Shown here piece after piece: positions 23,213-35,078 of a stretch of DNA of 64,000 nucleotides. A program made the position numbers and the translations under genes. Within the stretch, counting starts at the first letter, position 1; each line of letters begins with the position of its first letter. Origin of the DNA: Paramecium tetraurelia (lineage: Eukaryota > Ciliophora > Oligohymenophorea > Peniculida > Parameciidae). The notes under the pieces are model-generated. The model had not been told where the DNA came from, did not search any database, and was given only the letters and a program-made list of their open reading frames with translations. The stretch lies in the NCBI RefSeq assembly GCF_000165425.1, contig NW_001799122.1:443454-507453 (forward strand), written 5' to 3'.

Positions 23213-24095
23213 ATGTTTGAAACCATTGTCACTCATTTTCCTTTTAAGTAATAAGAGGGTCTTCATTTCAAGAAATAATTTGGTTTGCTACTTGATTACC
23301 AAGAATTTTAAGTTCCCAAAAATAATTTAAATCAATAAAAGTTATTGTCGCATAGAGTTTTGAGTATTTTTAGTGGATCAATACCTTCCAATATAATTCT
23401 GCATGGAGTCACGAAGAATTTAGCTAATTTAAAGCATTACATTATTCATAAGAAAATGATATTTAAATGCTTCGACTATCCTACTATATAGAATATATAC
23501 TATACTAATTTGAGGTTAAAAAGAATTGGACAATTAAATGACAAAGAAATCGTACTTTTGATATAATACTATTGCTTATTATTATTAAATTGTATGACGC
23601 ATTATCAAGAGATAAAAGTAAACTGATAGAAGGGTATTAAGCTTTAATATTTACTACAATTTCATTAACTCATGCCCATTCTTGCTGATTTAAAATATTA
23701 AGTTGAACTTTAAATGAAGAAGACTTAATCTAACAGAGTTGCCCCCAGTCCGAAGGAGAAAGTAATGCTCTTGACCCGTATTCTCTATGAAAAGAAACCA
23801 ATTAAAGAAGTAATTTCATATAAATAACAATTTATAGGCTTGTGAGGAGTTACGAATGTCATATGCCTGGGGTAAGGCCATATGGTCTGAGCACATATCC
23901 CAATATAATAAATCAAAAAAACTATATAAAAAAAAAAATGATTCTCCCAAAACTCCCCCCAGCGAGACAGAATAAATCACTAAAAAGGTCGCCGGCGTCA
24001 AAATGCTTCCTTAAGGACAACACATCAGCAAAAAATTCCACATTCAAATTTTAATTCATGGGAATCCTGTCGTCTCTAAAAAGAGTTTTGATTGA
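23213..24095 (+). CDS. Unknown protein with helix-turn-helix-like segment
   Basis: 276 aa after two introns (24 and 28 nt), exact frame. The first 150 residues are basic and Leu-rich without a known domain. EKVMLLTRILYEKKPIKEAC followed by EELRMSYAWGKAIW resembles a helix-turn-helix (helix, KEACEEL turn-helix, recognition-like helix). A basic Lys-rich tail follows. Sequence at 23850-24060 is clearly more GC-rich than its surroundings. After the TGA at 24093 the same frame stays open and coding-like to 24224, so a 30- or 33-nt stop-containing intron ending at AATAG (24100) could extend the protein by about 40 aa. DNA binding is only a guess. Confidence 0.6.
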
Positions 24096-25100
24096 GAATA
24101 GAAAGCCGGGCTGCACCTTGCTTTCTTGTATTTTCTTAATTCATGCTTTCTCGTTTATTCTCCTTCTGGAGAATTTACTTCTGAACAGCATAATTATTTT
24201 TTATCAATTTTATAATTTTATTGACCTAAATATTAGAAATGGTCTTTAGGCATCTTAGGATTTAAGCTTGAAGAAATTCTATTTTATTAATCAACTCCAT
24301 TGTTATATATCCTCAAGTCCCAAATCAATTGATTATTCAAATTTCAAGTTATGCTAACCCAAAGTTAATAAGATTGTTCTTCAATATCCATTAGTAATTA
24401 TCATTAAAATATCAAAATAAAATGTATCTTTCTTAATTTGATATTAACCAATTCAATTTTAGAATACTAATAGATTATAGAGTTGAATAATTTTCTAAAT
24501 AATGAAACCATTTTTTATTATCATAATCACTGTAGTATTTTTTCGTTATTATTAGAATATCTACTTAAATTCATTATTATTAAATGTTGAATTACATCAC
24601 AAAATATCTTTATTATATTAATTTATTAGATAAAATAAATGAAATTTATATGTTATTTTTAAGGAAGGTTAGAAATATACATTCACGATTACAACAGTAT
24701 TTTCATAAGACTAGGCTTGATAATCATTATTCATAAAGCTCTAGTTTTGATGAAATACCTTAAAACCTGTTTCTAAAGTCAAAACATCTGTATTATTGTT
24801 ATACTATTGAAAAATATTTTCTAAATTTAAAGCAAAATAAAACTGACCCCCACTTTTTCATTTAAATGATGAACAAACTATTGAAAACAATCCCTCTAGT
24901 AAAGAAGCTAAAAGTTATTATCAAAATAAGTGATGTAATGATGTGAAAATGACTTCAACCATGAGAAGGGTTAATGTATATAAAAGTAAGGAATAATTAG
25001 TTTGCGTTGATAATTATTGCTAACTTAAGAAAATTGAATACAATTTTTGGATTAATCTACAATAAAATATAGATGATATTGGGTATTAGATGTATCCAAA
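24096..25100. other. Interval with one possible small or decayed gene
   Basis: About 1 kb between the HTH-like gene and the TPR gene. Part of 24096-24224 may be the 3' exon of the former. At 24650-24946 a plus-strand frame of 98 codons (MLFLRKVRNIHSRLQQYFHK…) looks coding in its first half, but its second half reads better in another frame and I found no intron to join them. It may be a remnant. The rest is featureless AT-rich DNA. Confidence 0.35.
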
Positions 25101-28100
25101 TCAATATGTTTGTTAATATAATAATTTCAATTAATTCGTCAAATTTATCATTGATTTTATTTCTTAGAAATTGTAATTATACATCTTTTGATCATCTAGA
25201 TTTTTCGGAATTTTCAAAATCTTTTCTATTTCGTCCAATTTATCTAGAGTATAAGCTAAGAAACCATCCATATTTATTTATACTTTTGTTAATTTAATAA
25301 CTTGAATCTTCTGGATTTTTCTAAATTGCTGAATCATAACATTCTAATGCCTCTTCAAATCGTGTCATTTAATCTAAAGTATTGCCTAAGAAATCATCCA
25401 TATTATATGATACCTTTGCTGTTATAATAACGTGAATCTTCTGGATTTTTCTAAATTGCTGAATCATAACATTCTAAAGCCTCTTCAAATCTTTTCATTT
25501 TATTTAATGTTAAACCTAATAAATCACCATCAATTATACCTTTGCGATAATAAAATTCAGAAATCTCTGGATTTTTCTAAATTGCTAAATCATAATTTTC
25601 CAAAGCTTCATCGGTAAAGTTCAAACTTTCTAGAGGAATCGCTAAGAAATCATCAAAATGTATTCATACCTTTGTTAATATAATATTATGAATTTTCTGG
25701 ATTTATCTAAATTGCTGTATTATAATTTTGTATAGCTTCTTCAAAATGCTTCATTTTATTTAATGTCGTAGCTGAAAGATCATCTATATTACATTATACC
25801 TTTGCCATCATAATAATCAGAATTTTCAGGGTTTTTCGAAATAGCTAATTCATATAATTTCAAAGCCTCTTCAAATCTGCGCAATTCAACTAGAGTAAAA
25901 GCTAAGAAATCGTCCATTTATAATTATACCTTTGCGATAATAATGCTCAGAAATTTCTGGATTTTTCCTAATTGCGGAATCAAAATATTCTAATGCTTCT
26001 TTGAATTTTTTCATTTCATATAGAGCACTAGCTAAGAAATTATCCAAATTATCATACCTTTATTAATATCATATACTAAATTTTATTGATCGTTCTGAAT
26101 TGCTAAATCTTAATTTTGCAAAGCTTCTATATAACGATTCATTTTCCCTAATGTCAAAGCTAAAAGATCATCTATATTACATTATACCTTTGCCATTATA
26201 ATAATCAGAATTTTCAGGGTTTTTCGAAATAGCTAAATCATAAAATTTCAAAGCTTCTTCAAATCTGCTCAATTTAACTAGAGTATTAGCTAAGAAATAA
26301 TACATATTTAATGATACCTTTGTTGAAATAATACATTGAATTTTATGGGTTTTTCTAAATTGCTGAATCATAACTTTGCAAAGCTTCTTCAAAACGATTC
26401 AGTTTATATAATGTAGTAGCTATGTAATCATCGATTTTTAATTCTACCTTTATGATTATAATAGTCGGTATTTTCTGGATTTATCTAAATTGCTAACATA
26501 TAAATTTTCAAAGCCTCTTCAAATCTATTCATTTTATGTAATGTAAAAGCTAAGAATTCATCCAAAATTGATTATACCTTTGTGATAATAATAGTCAGAA
26601 CATTTTGGATCTACCTAAATTGCTAAATCATAATTTTCCAAAGCTTCTGAAAACTTTCTCATTCTATCTAGTGTATAAGCTAACAAATCATTCATATTGT
26701 ATTATACCTTTGCGATAATAATAATCAGAATTTTCTGGATATTTCTAAATTGCCGAATCGTAATTTACCAAAGCTTCTTCATATCTCTAGACTTCATTTA
26801 AAAATAGTAGCTAAGAACTTTCAAAATGTAAATTGTACCTTTGTCAAATATAATGCCTTGAATCTTCTGGGTTTAGTTAAATTGCGAGATCAAAATTTAC
26901 CAAAGCATCTTCAAATTTGGATTAATCTAAATTTGTTTTCAAATATATTGAAAAATAATGAAATCGCTAGGTAATCATCTATATTTAATTTTACCTTTGC
27001 CAACCATAAAAGTCAGACACCTCTGGGTCCTTCTGAATAGCTAAATCATAATTTTCTAACGCCTCTTCAAATCTTTTCATTTTACTTAGAGTATTTGCTA
27101 AAATTCATTCATTAATAATACCTTTGATATAATAATACCTGGAAATTTCTTTGTTTTTATAAATTGCCAAATTTGAATTTTCCAAAGATTCTTCAAATAG
27201 ATGCATTTTATTTAATGTAATTGCTAAGTAATTATCAATATTGAATTCTACCTTTGCGATTATAAGAGTCAGATATTTCTGGGTTTTTTGAAATAGCCAA
27301 ATTATAATATTTCAAGGCTTCCTCAAATCTTTTCAGTATATCTAGAGTATTTCCTAATAAATCTTCCATAATATAATATACCTTTGTTATTAATAAGGAT
27401 AGGATTATTTGGATCTTTCTAAATTGCTAAATTATAATATTTCAACGCCTGATCAAATTTTTTCATTTCGTTTAAAGTATTTGCTAAGAAATTATCCATA
27501 TTAAATGATACCTCTGCAATTATAATAACATGATTCCTGTGGATTTTTGTAAATTGCTGAATCATAACATTCTAAAGCCTCTTCAAATCTTTTCATTTTA
27601 TTTAATGTTAAACCTAATAAATCACCATCAATTATACCTTTGCGATAATAAAATTCAGAAATCTCTGGATTTATCTCAATTGCTAAATCATAATATTCCA
27701 AAGCTTCATTTAATCTGTTCATCTTCTCTAGAGGAATAGCTAGGAAATCATCAAAAAATGGAATCATACCTTTTTTAATATAAAAATAAGCATTTTTTGG
27801 ATTTTTCGAAACGACTGATTTAATTGGAGCGTACTAATCGAAATGATATATATTAAATCGAATTTTGGTGTTGCAGTACACATTTAATCGAATTTAATTT
27901 TTCTTTGCTTATGAATCTTTGGCTAATTTTCTCTAAACTTTATTTATTGCTACTTTTAATTCTTTGTTGTACTTTTATTGGCTTTACATAGTTTTTATAG
28001 CTATTTGTATTTTAGATTTATTTTTTACAATTCCAAAGCAAGCCATTATTCTTTTTGGATTTTATGAAACAATTAATCTTGAATTATTGTTAAATGCAAT

Positions 28101-28715
28101 AAAATCATAAAAATTATCGCAGATAGATGCTTAGAATTACTTAGATTAATTAGATAATAAGGTAGATCCGTTTAAGTGACATTTCAAAAGATTTTCTTAT
28201 TACTACTAAGTATTTCTAATACTAATATTTTCTAAAGAGCATTCTTTACAGTCAATCTTCATTTCGATTAATAAATGAAGAGAATTTGATCCACTCTAAA
28301 TGAATCTCATATCTAAGGCAGTTAGATGAACTAAAAATCTGAGAAATTCTATAATTTTCTTATCAAATGATATTTTTATGATGAGATCCTTTTTAATTTC
28401 TTCATAATTATCTGTTGAGTAATTTTATTAATTAAATTCATGATCCCTAATTTATTTGAGAACATCAGTTATTCTCTTAATACTAATTTCTGAATTGAAA
28501 GTCTATTCTTTATTAAGCAGCAATAAATTATCGACCTTTTATCTTTCTATTTACAAAAGGATTTGATTTTGATCTTATGAAAGAAATTCTAGGCAGTCTT
28601 AAATTTTCTCTTTTTTTAATACGTAAATGAGGATAGGAAAGAATACTTTATCAAGATCTTTAGATAAAATCAACACCTTATACAACTCTTCAACTCTCTC
28701 CTTTTAGCAATACAT
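25101..28715 (-). CDS. TPR-repeat protein with N-terminal Cys/His region; frame disrupted mid-array
   Basis: An N-terminal region of roughly 260 aa (start 28715; Lys/Gln-rich, with CKECSLENI and CHLNGS segments and a basic coiled stretch) leads into about 20 tetratricopeptide repeats. Each repeat follows the TPR pattern G-x2-L-x5-F-E-E-A-L-x2-Y-D-x-A-I-x-x-N-P (for example RFEEALECYDSAI). One repeat of 34 aa is one exon of about 102 nt, followed by a 24-30 nt intron in the same phase, giving a period near 130 bp. TPR arrays form protein-binding superhelices. Repeats at about 26760-27010 carry indels and in-frame TGAs, so the gene may be two genes, a decayed gene, or contain sequence errors. 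A non-TPR tail follows the last repeat. Confidence 0.8.
25268..27797 (-). repeat. Tandem exon-plus-intron TPR array, period about 130 bp
   Basis: Twenty intron donors recur on the minus strand at close to 129-131 bp spacing, the exception being a unit of about 155 bp near 26840-26990. The intron always follows AAA-G of the repeat's last Lys/Gly codon. Some units are nearly identical including introns: the segment around 25500-25610 and that around 27600-27710 share a 24-nt intron and its adjoining exon start; the introns near 25773-25800 and 26162-26189 are also almost the same. Confidence 0.85.
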
Positions 28716-29168
28716 CAACTTTTAAAAAAAAAATATATTGAATTCAATCACATTATTATGAGTTTATAAAACAAAATCAAAATGGTATGTTATTTAGGAC
28801 GACACGTAAATTTTAAGAGGTTTGAGAGATCTATAAATTTTAAGAGGTAAGAAAGCCCCGAAATTTTAGCAACTTTTACCCAATATCTAGATTCTCAGTT
28901 GTGCTTTGAAGGGTGCAGGAGAGTTACACTTTAGGAGGCCAAATTTTTTTTTGTTTATTATAAATATGGGAAAGAACGAGAAAATCATCATTTAATATAT
29001 AAATATAGAAGATAACTTATGATTTTTAAGGAGATACAATGTAGATGTTATATAATTATTAATTTAATTGAAAATTATAAATGTATGTTTATATAAAATA
29101 ATAAATATCTTAAGATATTTAATTGTTATTAATATCAGTATAAATTATAAATGCTTATTTTGATAATT
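28716..29168. other. Intergenic interval with a GC-richer element
   Basis: About 450 bp. The part 28797-28955 stands out by higher GC, by two copies of AAATTTTAAGAGGT at about 28808 and 28834, by the GGTGCAGGAGAGTTACAC block, and by ending in a long T run. It has no reading frame of interest. It may be a small noncoding RNA gene with a polymerase III-type T terminator, or a dispersed repeat. The rest is AT-rich. Confidence 0.4.
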
Positions 29169-30773
29169 TCAGTCGGCGCAATCATTTGCAAATAGACTCA
29201 AGAAGTCTTGGCCTAAAGAAGTTTAGAAGGGGACTTTAACAGGTATCTTAGCTTAATTTTTATTAAGTTAAGAGCTATTATTATATTTTATAACTATTTA
29301 AGGTTCATTAGCTCTAAATCCATGAGCTGAGGTAATTTGATTATTTAAAGGGGAATAGCTTATATTTTATAATCCAATATTGTTGAATTTTATATTAGCT
29401 GATTAAGGATGCTTATAATTGACGTTTGCTTTTTCTAAAGATATTTAATTTCAATACTTCCTTCATCAGTGTGATATCCATCTTTGGATTGAAATTTGTT
29501 AAAGTTGACTTTGTTATTCATCTTGAAAAAGCCAAGATCAAATTCATCAAGATCATCATTAAAATTATTGTTAACTAAGATGGAATAGAAAATTGATTAC
29601 CTTTATCATCAATCTAGGCATACATATTCTTAATGGGAATTTCATGATTGGCTAAAGAATCCACAGCCTCCAGAGGTAAATCTAATCCAGTGGCTTTAGG
29701 AGGAGTTTTATGCCTCGAAGGAGGGCGATCATTGTTATCCAAATTATCTAGTACATGATCGGTTGGTTTTCTTCTTTATCCTGAGCGGATGGAGAGGATA
29801 TCCTAAAATAAAAGATAAAGATACTTTAGGGGAATTTAGAGAGTTAGCAATGATAGGCATAACTTCTTAATTTTCTGAATCATCTTCTTGGATAATATTG
29901 GCTTAATAATCAAAGAGCTGAAATTCTGAATCTTTTTTTTCTGTTGTGTTTTCCTAAACTTCATTGGTTGAATTGGCAAATCTTTTTCTTCGGGCTCCTT
30001 CAGATGTTTAAGGTCTGTTTAGAGTGGCAGTTGCTTTCCTCATACTAATTATAGGTTCCTCCAATTGTTTCTGAACAAATGATTTGTTCTTCTAGATGTG
30101 AGGCTCTTCCTGTTGTTAAGTTGGAAGTTGCAAGTTGTGATCTCCTTCACTGTCAGCATCATTGGATTCATTTGAATCAATATCAATATTATCAACTTCC
30201 ATTATTTCAACTTCATCATTGTCTCTAGGTGTTAGTTATGGATCCTCATAATTATAAGCACGGATGTTATCACATTATAGTTTAGGTTCAAAAGTATTTA
30301 ATTATTATGTCTATGGTCTACTCTGCTGTTCACAGGAGTGAAATGCTCTTGAGTTTTATTGAGTAAAGGTTCTGGATGGTTTTAATGAGGCTACTCCACT
30401 CTTTGGTACATCATCATACCTTTTTTCAACGCTCCTTCTCTTCATCATTCCTTAAAATGAGCCGGCATAGATTTTTGAGATCTATTAGATGTTGTTTTAG
30501 TAACTTTTAGGAGGCTATCTAATTTAGGATCAATGGTACTCACATTGCTTTAGTGTATGGGTTAGGAGTCTAATGAGAAACTGTGATCAATGGTTGCTAA
30601 TATGGACTCTTCAAGGGTAATTTATCTTTTCTGGATTGTTGTGGTGCTGTTCCTCCTCTTTTAAGATTTTCTCTAAGCTAAATTAACTCCTGATGCAAAT
30701 ACCCTTAATTAGCAAACCAACTTAAGTAAAATGGCTGTTATTATTGCTCTTTCTAACTTTTTGGCTTAAACAT
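29169..30773 (-). CDS. Large disordered Ser/Asn/Gln/Pro-rich protein
   Basis: 502 aa after four introns (25, 22, 26, 23 nt; the first starts GTG), exact frame. Starts MFKPKSQKEQQQQPFYLSW. The middle holds basic patches (MMKRRSVEKRY, GARRKRF) and acidic ones (DNDEVEIMEVDNIDIDSNE). SP/TP-type sites are frequent (LTPRD, LNSPK, KTPPK), as expected of a phosphorylated, largely unstructured regulator. The C-terminal part (FNDDLDEFDLGFFKMNNK…) is Asn-rich. It starts only 10 bp from the divergent gene at 30784. Family not recognised. Confidence 0.65.
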
Positions 30774-30783
30774 ATTAATAAAT

Positions 30784-31314
30784 ATGAAACTTGAATCCAA
30801 GAAAGAAATTCTAGCAAAACTGATGCAAAAAGTCCCACTTATACGTGAGCATAGACTGAAATTAGGTTAATAAGTTAGATACCCTATAACTTAAAGTCCT
30901 ATGAATGTAACTCCGATCATGGCTTCAAGGTAAGCAGAAACAATCACAGATACTTCGACCATTTATCAATTAGTACCTGGGTTCAAGATTAATAATTAAT
31001 CCACTTATAGATTGCATGGCAGTTCTGGGAGGAAGTATCAGGATAAATCTTGTTCAATCACAAAGTTTAAAACATAGCCTTCCTTTTCTCTGAATTCTAC
31101 AATTTCTAGGATTTATCTGTCTCCAAGACCAGCAAAATCTTCCAAATACAAAAAATTTGTAGAAACATCACACACATTTAGAAAAAATATTCCTCGTCGA
31201 GCAATTGTATTGCAGTCTAACAAACAAGATTGCTATCATTAACCTTCTTAATGGAATCTCGAAAGATGGGACACAAATGATGATAGAAATGAAAACAAAT
31301 CATTTATTTTTTGA
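30784..31314 (+). CDS. Small basic unknown protein
   Basis: Intron-less frame of 176 aa. Begins MKLESKKEILAKLMQKVPLI and is basic and Ser/Thr-rich throughout (ITKFKTQPSFSLNS, RIYLSPRPAKSSKYKKF), probably disordered. No cysteine pattern, membrane segment or known motif. The 10-bp head-to-head spacing with the gene at 30773 implies a shared bidirectional promoter, if both starts are right. Confidence 0.6.
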
Positions 31315-31624
31315 TTTATACTGCATCTTCTTAAAATAAATCTAATAATATTAATAATGACATTTTTCTCACTACCATTAATAATATATAATAAAAACCG
31401 ACTAATTACTGCACCTTTTAATTTTGTAATACAAAGATACCCTTTACTTCCTTCACATATCTATATTTACAATACATTTAGGATTTTAAATAGGAGAAAA
31501 TATTTTTCAATAAATAAAATAGAATAATAAAAAGTAACTAAAGATTGAATTTAGAATTAATTACTAACATAAACATTAAGTGTTATTTCAAAGATATAAT
31601 TTTATAAAATTAGATTTAATATTA
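31315..31624. other. Intergenic interval
   Basis: About 310 bp of very AT-rich DNA between convergent genes. Nothing recognised. Confidence 0.45.
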
Positions 31625-33888
31625 TCATTCCTAATTATTTAAAAATTCTAGAAAATGTAAATCCTTTTCTTAAATTTATCTAAACTTTATATCTTCAACT
31701 TTTTCGATCTTATTTCCTAAATTTTTTTCAAAATTTGATTACTCTATAAGTTTTGTTCTGAATACAATCTCATTATTTTATTTTTAAAAAACAACTTCCA
31801 TTAATTTTTAAGGCGAGTCTTTTTAAAGATCAATCTCATCAACTTTTAAAATGTGATTATCATTTGTTTTGAGAATTTTTCGATTATTTAAGTAATCAAT
31901 ATGAAATTCTTCGAAATCTTTATTTAATTTCTTAACGTTAGAAACTAGCTATAGTGAACTTCTCCTTTAAGGTACTTAAGGAGGAATATCACATTCATGA
32001 TTTAGTGAAATGGCCATAGCGTTGTTTTATTATTTGACCTTATTAAACGAATTGGATAGAGCTCTATCCTTCATTTCCTTATTATCTAATGGATCAGAGT
32101 AGGATAATTTGTTTGAGTAATCTGTATAATAACCCATATCTTACAAAACCAATTCAAATTCATTTAAAGTATTATATGAGTTTTCATCGTTCTTATCCTA
32201 AATATTCTTTTTCTCTTTGAATTCTTCACTCTCACTAATATATGATTCTGAATTAGATTCTGAATCTGCATTTTAAATTGGGATGGTTTCGAATTTATTT
32301 TGAGTTATTTCTAGATAATTTTATTTTGGAGTTGAGTTACTCTAACAATTAATAAATATATTGTTAGTTTATTCATCAATTCCATCTTCTTCTAAATATT
32401 TGGCTTCCTCTACATCCAGGGCTGATACAATAAACCTTTCTTCAAATTAAGGACTGCTAGGATCTTCTCCTAATTTATTCTTATGTCGTTCCTCTAGTTT
32501 CATTTAATGTACCTTCAATGTTCTCCAATTATGAGAAACCATCAATTATTCTTCTATCTATTTCAAATAGTCAAAGTATGGCAAGAAATCTCCATCCTTA
32601 ATTAACTTAAGGGACAATTTTTATTCAAATTAATAAATTTAATTGTCTATTTATCTATGATGTTTTTCATGTATTTTATTCTTTAATATTAGTTTGGATG
32701 CCCAATATGGATGGTAGTCGTTTAATGCCCTATCAAAAATGAACTAAATCATGTTGTTCACATAAGATATAAAGATATCTGATTTATTAAATTTATGCAT
32801 TAAACTAAATATCAATTCCATGATATTTGCCTTGTCAACCCTTTCCCATAATTAGATATCTGTGATTCTGACTAAATTATCAACAATCTAAAACGAAATT
32901 ATGATATTTTAATACTTCAACCAACTTAATGTTCAATAAGCCAACCTTAGTTTAATATAATAGTGATTGATTCAAAGCTAATGCTATTATTTAAACATCA
33001 AAAGACTAAAAGAATTCAGTATTTCTAAAATTTTATATAATTTCTTAAGTCTCTGGTTCTTCCAATTAGATATTCTACATATTCATTGAATAATAATTCG
33101 ATACTAATGATAAAATATGAGCAGCATTCTTCTTTGTACTGTTAAAATATATATATTTTACATATGATTGATTTCATCCCGAACAATTATAGAAAGCATT
33201 TTCTTTTGAATTTCTCCTTTTATGATAGATGATACTTGAGCATCATTTATGTTTCTAATCATTATTTCATGAACAATGAAGGTAAAATTGATAGCACTAA
33301 AAGAATCAAAATTTTAAAATATGACAAAACCTGCTTTTAAAAAATCAAGTTATTATTAGTTAAACCCAAACTCATAAAAGATTATTATGATCTAAGCAAC
33401 GCTATTAACATGTATAAACGGGAGAAAGGAAACAAGAAAGTTAGGTCTTTGAAATTGATCAATCACGAATTTCTTGTCTCTTTCCTTCATCAACTCTAAT
33501 AATCTGTGAGCTATTCCCCATTAAGTATCTGGTGCTGTCTTTCTCCATCTCAAATCAAATATAACTTCCCAAATAACCTATAATAACATCTGATTATTAC
33601 TTCTATTTATTTCATTAGAGGCTCTAATTTCATGTCAATAATCTCAAAGATCTTAGTAATCAAGTCGCTATAGATAGCCAAGTACTCAGCTTAAACCTTT
33701 TCATAGTCAACAAACAAAATGTCAAATATTTGCTTCACATTCCTAGAAAGAACATCAATCGCAAATGGATCGCTCGCTCTCAAATATTTCATAAATGCTT
33801 CCATATTCAAAAGAATTTAAAGGTTTGACTAACTGTAAGCAATAATTTCCTCAATTTCGCTCAAAGATGAGTTTTTTGTTAAGTACAT
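31625..33888 (-). CDS. SAPS-like helical protein (possible PP6 regulatory subunit)
   Basis: 729 aa after three introns (23, 23, 28 nt), exact frame. The first 480 residues are Leu/Ile-rich alpha-helical repeats. The opening (YLTKNSSLSEIEEII…LQILLNMEAFMKYLR) and the block around GLLNIKLVEIVDNLVRI with ANIMELIFSLMHKF resemble the SAPS domain that binds SIT4/PP6-type phosphatases. The C-terminal third is acidic and Ser-rich (SESNSESYISESEEF), as in many SAPS proteins. The match is by pattern only. The neighbouring PTPA and PP2C genes lie 23 kb away and give no support. Confidence 0.5.
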
Positions 33889-34015
33889 TTAAACTATTAA
33901 TTACGAACAAAAATAATTTAATTGTTATGAAAGAATATGGATTATTATAAATGATAGAATTTTAGAATTATTTATTCTAAACAAAAAGATCTTATGAATT
34001 ATTTTTATTTTTCAT

Positions 34016-35078
34016 ATGGCCTAACCCCATTAACACTGTCTATATGATGGTCATTAGAATAGTGCCATATTGGGAGTTTGTCTCAATGCATCGTGTTAGA
34101 ATAAAAAACCCTATTGTCATCATTGCATTTCTTAATATCATTCATCACACGTCAATGATCTTAAAAATTTTGACCAACTTAAAATTTGGTCTAATTAGTT
34201 GAATTAATCTTACTAAGAAATCTAGAGTACATCTTAGGAAATCTAAAAACATTTATTGACCTTGGCAGACTAAATGAAAGGCTTGTATGTAGACCCCAAC
34301 ATCAACTTCTCTGAATGTAATTTAACAGACTTAGAACACCATGTCTTGAAATTGATTAACATCCAATAATTATCGAATTCTCTTTTACTTTCAAATCTTT
34401 AAGAAATCAACTCGAAGATAAATTTTGCGAAAGCTGGAGAAAGTCAAATAAAAGGCAGCGCATTATAACTATCTCTAATTCAAACTAATTCTTAATCAAT
34501 TATAGATAATACCTCTGCAAATTCTATTATTATATAACCTGCGAATCATACTAATTTTCGTTTCTCTGAGTAGCTAACCTTCAAAGGTATCGCAATTCAA
34601 GAGAACGGAAAGAAAGCCGTATGCACTGGATTAGAATGGGGTTTTGCATTGTGTGAACCTGCCATTCCTAAATGTGGGATTTCAAGATTTGTTTTTTAAG
34701 TATCTCACAGCAATGTATGTAACATATATGTTGGCGTATGCCATAAAGATAAAATTATTCAATCTAATTATTCTCCTATTTCATTTTAATAATTAGGTCA
34801 TGGCGCTTACCTTATTTTTAGTACTGGTTTAATACTATCCCATTTGTAAGCTGAAATTAACTATTAATTTAAAGGATTCTCTTATTCAAATAATGATATA
34901 ATAATTATGGAAGTTGACATGAATAAATAACAAATTCTATTCACTCATCAATAAAAGTAATAATAAATTGTAAATGAATTTCAAATATTCTTAGGCTATG
35001 AAGTTAGATGTTACATAAGACCTATATCCATATGCAGAATTATGTGTTAGTTCGTCCATTTAAATCATTTAGGTTTGA
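34016..35078 (+). CDS. B-box / coiled-coil / SPRY protein (TRIM-like without RING)
   Basis: 345 aa with one 25-nt intron near the 3' end, exact frame. N-terminal B-box-type zinc finger: CLYDGHQN…CLNASCQNKKPYCHHCISQYHSSH, with the C/H spacing expected to bind zinc. A helical segment follows (…LEHHVLKLINIQQLSN). The C-terminal half reads as a SPRY/B30.2 beta-sandwich: LEWGFALCEPAIPKCGISRF, VCNIYVGVC, GAYLIFSTGLILSH and LDVTQDLYPYAELC. Without a RING it is unlikely to be a ligase by itself; SPRY domains bind partner proteins. Confidence 0.7.

Noticed and set aside
27501-27767. Short TPR ORFs as independent genes
   Set aside because: They are single exons of the larger TPR gene, read without splicing.
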